A DNA stretch of 64,000 nt. It comes from Tenodera sinensis (Eukaryota > Arthropoda > Insecta > Mantodea > Mantidae). Within the stretch, counting starts at the first letter, position 1. Every line of letters begins with the position of its first letter. The notes under the pieces were generated by a model. It made no database searches. It saw only the letters and a program-made list of their open reading frames with translations, and was not told where the DNA came from. The stretch covers positions 55,938,971-56,002,970 of the forward strand of contig CM060972.1 of assembly GCA_030765045.1 (NCBI GenBank). Direction: 5' to 3'. A program made the translations under genes and the position numbers. This document shows positions 56,076 to 64,000 of this stretch, one piece after another.

Positions 56076-56554
56076 GTACCAAATTACGTTTTCTAAAAAG
56101 TATACTAATATCTAGAAGATAATAGGGTCCAGGTAATATATATGTATAAGAAGTTATTTTCCCTGCCACATTCGATGGACAACGTCAAGTATCTTTATAG
56201 TGACAGAATGAAAATGTTATAAATTCCACTCCGACAACAGAATGGCTAATGTCACTTTCAGTTGTTTTTAATGACGGATATGTGGGAGAAAATAACTAAA
56301 GGAGAAACTGAAATTATGTATAACATGTAGGTTGAAAATACAGCAATACATACATTTTAATTCTATACCATTATATCATGACGCATTCCTGTCTACTAAA
56401 TTCATGTGGTTTATTTTGTTGCAAATATATACGAGTTTGTTTTCTCCAGTTTAGCTTTGAACAGCTTCTTCTGCCAATGATGTTTCTCAGAAACTATTGA
56501 AGATAGGTAAATTCAATTTTGATATAATATTGTGACAAATGAAAATATGACAAA
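56076..56554. other. LTR-element leader remnant at right, otherwise nothing
   Basis: On the minus strand the bases next to the primer site (TTTGTCACAATATTA) resemble the leader at 33065. Nothing else is recognised. Confidence 0.4.
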
Positions 56555-56571
56555 TCCCATTTCTGACACCA
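56555..56571 (-). other. Primer-binding site, tRNA-Leu type
   Basis: The minus strand reads TGGTGTCAGAAATGGGA, one mismatch from the complement of the tRNA-Leu 3' end. It is one base from the LTR, exactly as in the plus-strand copy at 33031. Confidence 0.65.
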
Positions 56572-56572
56572 G

Positions 56573-56878
56573 TGTAACAAATTGATGAGGTTCAGTTACT
56601 TTTTTGTCACAATATTTCCCTTAAAATTGAACCATAAAACACAGACCTCTAATTTATGGTTAATCCAATACGCAACATGCCTGCACACTCACATATAAAA
56701 CTAACTTCTAAGGCTGTCTCGTTCAACACTTAACGACTCGCTTCTCTCAAAGCTACATTCGTTTATATAGTCGGGAATGGCATAGCACGGAGTTTTCTCG
56801 AAATTCACCACTTCGTCAACAAGCCCAGCCTGCGAATAGCTTGTCGAACAGTTTGAATCGCTTTTATCTGCCACGACA
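56573..56878 (-). mobile_element. Ty3-like LTR (family L), minus strand
   Basis: Starting at 56878 on the minus strand it reads TGTCGTGGCAG, then TTTCGAGAAAACTCCGTG and a TATA box GACTATATAAACG, and ends TTGTTACA before the primer site. It is homologous to 32584-33029 but shorter (306 bp). Confidence 0.7.
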
Positions 56879-57428
56879 TTTTGGCCGAGGTGTCTCATAT
56901 TTACAATCAGCGGTGTGACCTCTAAATGCTACTGTGACTCTAATTTGGTGTTAATGAAATGAATGGTTATTTTTTAATTACGTAATTCCTAACAAACGTT
57001 AAAAATTAACACCATTATTCTTAATAAACACATTCGTTCTATAAAAGTAGATCAGTAAGATGCAATTTTAAAATCAATGTATGTGACAAGCTTTTGCACT
57101 CATTTTAATCTATTAATGACTTGTATTTATGTAAACATCTTGTTTTCACTATGTATACTAATGAAGGGAAAATATAGTTATCTTTAAAAATTGCTATTTT
57201 TCTAATTTGTTTAAAATAATAATTAAACGTGTCTTTTCATTCAAATAACAAAAATACAACAAATATAAACGTATAGTGTCATGTAAATTGATAAAGAAAA
57301 AAGAAAAAGAAAACCTTCGTGCGAAATATTTTGGAGTTAGGAAAACTTAGAAAATATGGAAGCTGACAAAACTTGAGGTTACAAATATTAACTTTGTCGA
57401 CTTGCTGAATTGTTCTTCGTGACAGATC
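56879..57428. other. No recognised gene
   Basis: Nothing recognised. Confidence 0.4.
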
Positions 57429-57443
57429 TGTGTGTGTATGTGT

Positions 57444-57529
<86 letters not shown>
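57429..57529. repeat. (GT)n microsatellite
   Basis: About 50 GT units with two early TA interruptions. No R sequence flanks this one. Confidence 0.95.
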
Positions 57530-58170
57530 CTAAAATTCTCGTTTCTACTTCTTAGATGCAATTTGTTTACCCAATATATTTCTCCTCTTATCTTTTAACC
57601 TAAACGTAATAAATATAATAAATCAAAGCGTAACCCTACAAGTATTCTGTCCCCCTATTATATGCAGCAAATCACGGTTATTTTATAAATACACCTTGTT
57701 ATCTTAGCACTAAGAAATATATAAGCCGCAGATACATTTTCTTCACGGGAGAGAATCACATGAAAAGGCTCCAAACACATTCAGAAACACAAAGAATGCC
57801 AAGTATTGGAAAAACCACGCCATATATCGTAAGGTGACAGTCAATTGTCTGTCACAAGGGTATCCAACACGTACAAACTTCGCTAAACCTGAAAACAGCT
57901 GCAAATTTGAACACAGTATTAGCAATGCCACAAGTAACAGATTTATCTTGACTGTGTACTATTCAGTGGGTGCGGCAGCCATGATACTTGTATGGTATTA
58001 TTTAAACAGTCACGTGACACCTTTTCTAGTGGCACCGGACCAGAACAAACTAAATATTATTGGCGTACAAAGTTTATATTATCTTTTAAGGGGAAAGGCA
58101 ACTTTTGTATATTTGTAGGCTTTGACATTCTCGAGAATGACTCAACGACAACTTGCCTATGCCCCTCATG
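57530..58170. other. Unassigned; open frames on both strands
   Basis: A plus-strand frame (57834-58118, 94 codons) contains a hydrophobic segment FILTVYYSVGAAAMILVWYYL. A minus-strand frame (57931-57743) has MAWFFQYLAFFVFLNVFGAF after an acceptor-like TTTGCAGCTGTTTTCAG. Neither is recognised, and at most one could be real. Confidence 0.25.
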
Positions 58171-58174
58171 GGGC

Positions 58175-58415
58175 ACCCTCCGTGAGGATGGATGAGGAGA
58201 ATAGATCCGAAGGGCAGCCGGAACGGTGAAATGAAATGATTAATATAACAAAATGGAGGGAAAGGAAATTCGGAGGATATGGAAATCCTTTCCAGCATTC
58301 GCCTGGCGACCCGGGGAAACATAAAAAAAGGTAAGGAATGCATGTCACGGGGACTGAACTCCCAACCCTCCGAATGCGGGCCACAGACGTTACCGCCTCA
58401 GTCATCCCGCTCGGT
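58175..58415 (-). repeat. tRNA-derived SINE (type A)
   Basis: On the minus strand ACCGAGCGGGATGACTGAGG (box A region), CGCATTCGGAGGGTTGGG and AGTTCAGTCCCCG (box B) form the head, followed by a body with GGCGAATGCTGGAAAGGATT and CCCTCCATTTTGTTA. Confidence 0.75.
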
Positions 58416-58429
58416 TTTGACAATATTAA

Positions 58430-60310
58430 TCTCCCCTTATTGTCACGCCTTTAAAAATCGCTCTGCTGCGTTATTTATGCATTTTTCATGTAACAAAATC
58501 TGTACTGTCTAATTTTATATCATCAGCACTTGTGATTAACTAGATTGGTAATATAACTAATTTGCATAAGTTCATACTGACTGAGTAGAGAAGGTTGCAG
58601 AAATAAGGTTTTTGCACCTCCGTTGTGACCTATTTAAGCCGCACAGAAGTTCTGGAAAAAGCATGCTCCCTCCGAAGTAATAGTTCAGTTCTTATAAAGT
58701 TCACATTAAATATCACAGAATAAGTCCACCACTAAAACTAATAAGAATTCTAATTTTCTTTCACCGTCCTGGGAAATTCCAGCACCACTGCTAGTATTGC
58801 AGTACAAGGTAGCTCTGTATACGAGAAGAAGAAATTACCCAGTTTGAGACAAAGTAGTTGAAACTGAAGACGGAAGTAGCAAAATCTAGCGCAGAGTGAG
58901 GTTAACCAGTTGCACTGTTACCAACTGGATGAAATAACAGTGATAATGTATGTTTATTTACTTGCAAAGTGCATCAGTTGCAAAGGCAGTTTACCTTAAT
59001 AAGCCGTCATAAGGAAATAACATCTTTCATATAGACAAAACAAAATTTAAATAATTTAAATTATTATAAAGATAGATTCTAACTGAAATTGGTATAATTT
59101 TTATAACACATAAATAAATGAAATAAGGAGTTAACAAAGTTCTGTAATTTAACATTCTTCGTCCATAAAATATGCAGCCTAAGAAAGAAGATGGCCTTAT
59201 CTTTCCAAAAAGTAACAAAGCTTCGAAAAAGTGCGAGAACAATATAGTGTATCTGAAATCTGCATGAGAAAAATAAATTGCGATTTATTCAGGCATCTGA
59301 AATTTCAGAGTGCTATACATAATTACAAATCATAGTAAAGGGGATAAAAAGGTCAATGACATATAACGATAGCGTTTCCATCGTCAACGTCTGCAGTTTA
59401 GAGTTTTTATGCAAATATCGACTGAGTTAGAACCGGGAACAACAATAAGTAAAAATGTAAGGAACAGATCCTACCTTAAAAGCAAAGGTAAAGTAGAAGT
59501 ATTTTATCACATAGAAACGCATTGAATTTTTACGCTACGAGATAACAAAGCGAACATCAGTTAAACTAAGGAGACATACATAGTTTCATCCTGTATGTTG
59601 CAGTCAAGTTAGAGTATTCGAGTTTCATTTATTGGTGCCACTTCAGGTGGTAGCACGTATGAGTAACATTCTGGAGGTTGTGGCCGACTTTTGGTTCTTT
59701 GCAATGCATGGCTGGGAAAAAGAATACTGTAGTAAATTCCAACGACTGGAACGGGGCAACCTTCAGATGAATGCGCAAGCCTGCAGCGCAAAAGCCGTTT
59801 TACCAGCTGCCACTGGGGTGTTTCAACACTTAAAATATAAGGATCCTGCCCTCTGCTGCATCATGACTTCATATCTACACGTGCTCTATCTTCTCTGAAA
59901 CCGTCCTTACAATGGACGAATCTTATAGTATTATCAGCTGAATATGTGTAGCACGGGGGTTTTTTAAACCGTGCATTTCATACCAGAGTTTGGCAGACAA
60001 GACAGCACAGAGCACACGGGGTTTATCTAACGGTACTCTCTTCTGGTCCGTGGGGTGAACGACACACAGACAAGGGTTGCCTGTAGGTATACGGGAAAAG
60101 CCGAAACAGATATAGAATACTCTTGGATAAGTGACCAACAGAACAGAACTATTCAATGCAAGACGACAATTAGTTCACACAGTGTATGCTGATTAAACTG
60201 TAAAGGCGTGAAGGTCGGCGGAAACATGAAGTCGCACATTCAGCAGAAATTGAGATTAGATAGGCAGAGCCTACCCCCGTGTAGAAAATTCAGAAACGAG
60301 GACATAGAAC
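58430..60310. other. No recognised gene
   Basis: An 88-codon plus frame (59632-59898) and minus frames on the same stretch lack motifs. Nothing else is recognised in 1.9 kb. Confidence 0.35.
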
Positions 60311-60317
60311 TGATCCC

Positions 60318-60482
60318 AAGAATCGCGGGTTCAAATTCGACCCAGACCGATGGTTTCTAAGTATGCTTAAAAACAACTCCTTGTCAATAGATTTACTGGC
60401 ATGTAAAAGAACTCCTGTGAGACGACATTCCGGCACACCGGCGACGCTGATGTGATCCTGGCAATTGACAGCGTCGTTAAAC
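60318..60482 (+). repeat. tRNA-derived SINE (type E), 5'-truncated
   Basis: GCGGGTTCAAATTCGACCCA (box B region) is followed by GGCATGTAAAAGAACTCCTG, CATTCCGGCACACCGGCGAC and AGCGTCGTTAAACAAAATAA. This is a widely distributed arthropod SINE layout. Box A is missing. Confidence 0.75.
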
Positions 60483-60489
60483 AAAATAA

Positions 60490-60795
60490 TTTAATTTGAG
60501 AATCATAGATAGTCCATGAAGCAACTTTTGGGGAAAATGACAAATCTACAGAACAAAATATCATGCCAGGTAACACAATGCCATTCTGAATAGCACATAT
60601 CCAAATCATTACAGTAATAGAACATACCAGCTATAATTCCAGCTCTCCATTGTTGTAAGAGGGAGAACTATTCATAAGACGAGTGTAGCGAAGATATTGG
60701 AAGCATCAGAAACACTGTAATTGAAACTGTACATTGTATTTTAGATAAAGTGTCAACTGAGACGAGAACGGGTTGTGTTACATTAGAACACGAAC
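60490..60795. other. No recognised gene
   Basis: Nothing recognised. Confidence 0.4.
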
Positions 60796-60799
60796 AAAG

Positions 60800-60955
60800 A
60801 TCATTAAAGACCCAAAGTTGCACCCTAAGTCTAAAACAATACCAAGAAATGGAAAATAGGTGGTAATAGTACACGCTGAGCCATCTATCCAGAAATAATG
60901 AAAGCAGACAGATTGCACCCTAATGCCATCTGCCATCACAGAAGTGGAAGTACAG
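60800..60955 (+). repeat. Dispersed repeat X, copy 2
   Basis: ACCCAAAGTTGCACCCTAAG, AGCCATCTATCCAG and CCTAATGCCATCTGCC follow the same order as at 39705-39872. Confidence 0.65.
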
Positions 60956-61109
60956 TTACTCGGCACTGCTCCTTCTGTGGTCTCTTGACGAAGTAAAATG
61001 GTGGATATTGATGACATCTTGAAGACTATCAGCCATATTACGACATATCTCGTAACAGAGACATCATTATATGACTACGTAGTTAAAGCGCCGTAAAAGA
61101 AAGAGGTAA

Positions 61110-61345
61110 AAAATATGTGTTACAGTCACATGACCTTCTCTACTCTTCAACCATTCTTACAAACTCTTATCCACTTAGTTGAGATAAACATTCGCAGAAA
61201 TTATCTTATTGCTTATTTCCATGTAGGTGCAAGGGGAATATCGGAACACAGTAGGCATTGATCACATTCCTAAGATATAAAAAATTGATGGCAATTAATA
61301 ATAATTGATGAACATTTAAGCATTCCAAAACTCACACAAATGGCC
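61110..61345 (+). repeat. R family copy, left portion
   Basis: ATATGTGTTACAGTCACATG (diverged stem-loop) is followed by CTTCTCTACTC and TTTCCATGTAGGTGCAAGGG. Similarity fades after 61340. Confidence 0.75.
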
Positions 61346-61470
61346 ACATTGGGTTTGGTATTTATGTTTAACTTTTTCAAGGATGCAACATGAAGATTTT
61401 GAAGCAAATTTCTCCACCGTGAACTACCCTCTACATGTATTTTTTTCAAAAATTTGCTTCAAAATCTTCT
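61346..61470 (-). repeat. R family internal fragment with fold-back
   Basis: GGGTTTGGTATTTATGTTTA to AACTACCCTCTACATG is an internal R block in inverted orientation. It is followed by a short piece in the opposite sense, giving a perfect 20-bp inverted repeat (61392-61411 and 61450-61469). Confidence 0.75.
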
Positions 61471-61815
61471 TGTGCTTTGAAAGTGAACCTTGCGAAGGAA
61501 GGTTTAGGGTGACCAAATCTGAGAGACCACGTGGGCAGATATGGATGTAGTCCCTAATATTTTCAACACGAACGCACCCGAAGCCCTTCAGTCCGCCCTT
61601 AAGACACAAACACGTAGAGCTGATCTATAGTTAGATTGTCGCCAGGGAAGAATCTTCACTGGTGCGCCCAGCCGAAACAAACGGTAAACCGCCGCCTGGT
61701 CCTTCAGCTCTGAAAAAGATGATGAAGGAAATAATGGGTACCGGAAACCGAGCGAAAGGTCGTGATAGAAGGAAAATTGCATCAGTATTTGTCTACCGTT
61801 GCGGGGGAAAACAAG
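61471..61815. other. No recognised gene
   Basis: Nothing recognised. Confidence 0.4.
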
Positions 61816-61817
61816 GG

Positions 61818-62370
61818 AAAAAATCTTATGCGTTGCACTCACATGACTTTCTCTACTATTGCACTAGCCATTCTTACAAACTCTTATTCCTATATCTTCT
61901 TCGTGTTAGTTTAGATAAAAAATCTGTAAAAATTTTCTTATTGCTTATTTGCTTGTAGATGCAAGGGGAATATTAGAATACAGTAGGCTTTGAGCGATAG
62001 TCAAATCTTTTAAAGCTTTCAGATTCCGTTCTCTTTGCACGCTTAACATATTAAAAATGAATAACGATGTTCCATTTCACGAAAAGTTTTTCCAAAACTA
62101 GCACTGATAACAAGGAATATCGCCGAAATGGTTCACTGTACAAAAAAGTTTATTTGGACATAAATTGCGTGTTTTAGCGAGATCTGCATTTTTTTCTATA
62201 GTAAGATTTACGAGTTATTTAAAAGTCATCCAGAGTAAACAGGACTACATAGGCTATAGCCAGAAAATTCAAAATATACATTTCATTTGTCACAGAAATA
62301 TGTCATTTAATGAAAATCATTAGAGCCATTTTCAAGAAAATCAAAATTTTAGAAAAACTTTCCATGAAAG
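61818..62370 (+). repeat. R family copy, stem-loop half
   Basis: ATGCGTTGCACTCACATGAC and TTTCTCTAC open the copy, which runs in order to TTTCCATGAAAGCAAAAAAG, where it stops. The CA tract and right end are missing. Confidence 0.85.
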
Positions 62371-62910
62371 CAAAAAAGACAAGTTCGGAGTAGGCGCTCA
62401 CCGGGAACCTAACCCGGGGCCTACAATTGTGAGCCCCGTACATTACTGCGGAATCGTCTCCTCCGGTACATTTTGGCTTCCTTATCAGTGGAATCAGGGA
62501 ACATTACTGCGATGCAGTTTGAGATAATCGAGCCGCAAATGTCAGAGATATGGCTCCGGAGAGTGAAATCACTCCACAGCTCCCCCTCCGCCCCCCCCCC
62601 CCCACATTGCAAATTAGTTGGCCGTGCTACACGGCAGGTAATTAGCGCAGTTGGGCGCTCGGGAAAAGTGTACTGCCGTTAGTCACAACTATCCGCACTT
62701 CGCAGTTAGCACACTATTCTGGAAACAACTGAAACACTAAAAGCAATTTGCTTGTATTGTTGATATCGTTCCCCGGTCGGCGAAAATTTTATTACTGCAC
62801 GAATATTACGATTAATTTAGGATTCCCAAAGAGACATGTGATTCCTATGGCATATCTAGTGAACATATCCATTCATATATAAAACTATTGTTTACTTCAT
62901 AGACATGACC
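62371..62910. other. No recognised gene; T-arm-like hairpin and poly-C
   Basis: On the minus strand CCGGGTTAGGTTCCCGG (about 62411-62427) folds like a tRNA T arm and could be a SINE remnant, but no box A was found. A 13-base poly-C lies at 62591-62603. Confidence 0.3.
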
Positions 62911-62911
62911 A

Positions 62912-63462
62912 AAATTCTGATGTGTTGCACTCACATGACTTTCTCTACTCTTGCACTAAATACTCCTACAAACCCTTATTCCTATATCCTCTTCATGATA
63001 GTTGAGATAAACATTTGAAAAAATTATCTTATCGCTCATTTCCTTGTAGGTACAAGGAGAATATGGAATACAGTAGACTTTGAACGAAAGCTGGTCGCTA
63101 TAGGATTGCTTTGAAATACCTTCTCTTTGCACGGGCAAAAGATAAAAAAGTGAACAACAACCAAAACTCACACAAATAACAAAGAATATCTCCGAAATGG
63201 TTCACTCCACCAAAACACATAGCTTACGTATTTTAACGCGATCTACATATTTTTTATAGTAAGATTTGGTCGACATCTTACGCTTTACCAGTTATGCAAA
63301 AGTCATCAAGAGTAAACAGAGCTACATGGACTATATCCAGAAAATTCAAGATATACATTTCATTTGTTATAAAAATATCTCAAACATATAGCATTTTAAT
63401 TAATATCGTTAGAGTCATTTTCAAGAAAGTAATAATTTTCGAAAGTTTTTCATGTAAAGGGT
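62912..63462 (+). repeat. R family copy, stem-loop half
   Basis: The intact stem-loop is at 62920-62936 (ATGTG, TTGCACT, CACAT). The copy continues through TTTCCTTGTAGGTACAAGGA to TTTTTCATGTAAAGGG, then stops. Confidence 0.85.
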
Positions 63463-63704
63463 TGAGCAAACCAGCGTATGTTTCTAGCTTGGCCTGCTGC
63501 AGTTTAAAAGCACACTCAGGGGATGATAGTTTAACTAAACTAAATACCTGTAATAACCTAAAATATTCATACATTGTTGCACAACTTCTTGTGTGTTTAA
63601 AATTACCTTTGCATGTGTAATGCTGGGTAGACGTTGAACTCGACCCTGTTTTTTTCCCCCTGCCGTCTAGGGTTTTGTCTTTCCTACGTTTCCATCCCTA
63701 AATT
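63463..63704. other. No recognised gene
   Basis: Nothing recognised. Confidence 0.4.
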
Positions 63705-64000
63705 ATTTTAAAAATCTAACGTGTGTACTCAGATGACTTTCTCTGCCCAGTTCTGTACAAATCGAATGACTTTTTGTTTGAGAAAGATATATCTATCTAA
63801 AACAAACCAATAACATGGTTACCTAAACAAAACAAAAAAAAAAAAAAATAATAATAATAATAAAAAATGTATTGGAGATACATTAGGTGCTTTAACGTGA
63901 TCTACATATGCATAATAAAGTTTTGTCTATCTCTCGGAGGCTATACCTAGAAAATTTAAGATATCTTGGATATCTTAAACATACGTATTTTAATCAAAAT
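63705..64000 (+). repeat. R family copy, running off the window
   Basis: ACGTGTGTACTCAGATGACT and TTCTCTGCC begin a diverged copy. An A-rich/(AAT)n tract (63830-63865) interrupts it, and the TTTAATCAAAAT module is reached at the window end. Confidence 0.7.

Noticed and set aside
57743..58118. Membrane-protein exon on one of two strands
   Set aside because: Opposing frames overlap, splice signals are incomplete and no motif is recognised, so I left it as unassigned.

Overview
This window looks like repeat-dense intergenic or intronic DNA from an arthropod, most likely an insect with a large genome. A cockroach or other hemimetabolous insect would fit, but the sequence alone does not settle the species. 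It is AT-rich, has long microsatellites, and carries degraded insect-type non-LTR retrotransposons, tRNA-derived SINEs, hAT and mariner relics and Ty3-like LTRs. There is no bacterial-style gene organisation. No host gene can be named with confidence.

The dominant component is one dispersed family, called R here. About 30 copies or fragments occupy roughly 15 kb, close to a quarter of the window. A complete copy (28874-29733) is about 860 bp. One end is a small stem-loop, ATGTG-ttgcact-CACAT. Next to it is a subterminal ACTTTCTCTAC, which recurs inverted (GTAGAGAAAGT) at the other end. That other end also folds on itself, and a (CA)n tract lies inside the element. This layout resembles the Helentron-associated HINE/DINE-1 class, although no autonomous partner is visible. 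In R features, strand '+' means the copy is read from the TGTTGCAC end to the GTAGAGAAAGT end. R copies are joined head-to-tail, folded back on themselves, and nested with LINEs, SINEs and LTRs. Two copies share a block of about 298 bp that looks identical by eye.

Layout: 1-930 nothing recognised; 931-1372 R; 1643-2489 short hAT; 2520-3210 LINE tail; 4545-4900 SINEs and (CA)n; 5036-6540 broken Jockey-type LINE; 8237-8470 hAT MITE; 9150-13010 R copies surrounding a candidate two-exon minus-strand host gene (11129-10621) and a SINE; 13012-13605 SINE piece and LINE tail; 14879-16080 SINE and minus-strand LINE; 17500-18745 two dead LINE pieces, a LINE scrap and a tRNA-like SINE; 19445-26600 R copies and a 189-bp (TTA)n; 27160-31600 SINEs and R; 31950-39500 R, three LTR-type sequences and a LINE tail; 40960-42440 tandem array; 42917-43380 mariner relic; 43385-44881 LINE split by an R copy; 45408-46000 SINE and microsatellites; 47079-48757 broken hAT transposase; 49645-56075 R copies, a LINE and SINEs; 56555-56878 minus-strand LTR with primer-binding site; 57429-60490 microsatellite and SINEs; 61110-64000 R copies.

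The window therefore records layered transposition, and the nesting order gives relative ages. The most distinctive items are the R family and its rearrangements, the tandem array that may derive from an R end, the LTR family with a tRNA-Leu-type primer site, and the candidate membrane-protein exons at about 10.6-11.1 kb. All identities were judged by eye; no alignment or database search was run.
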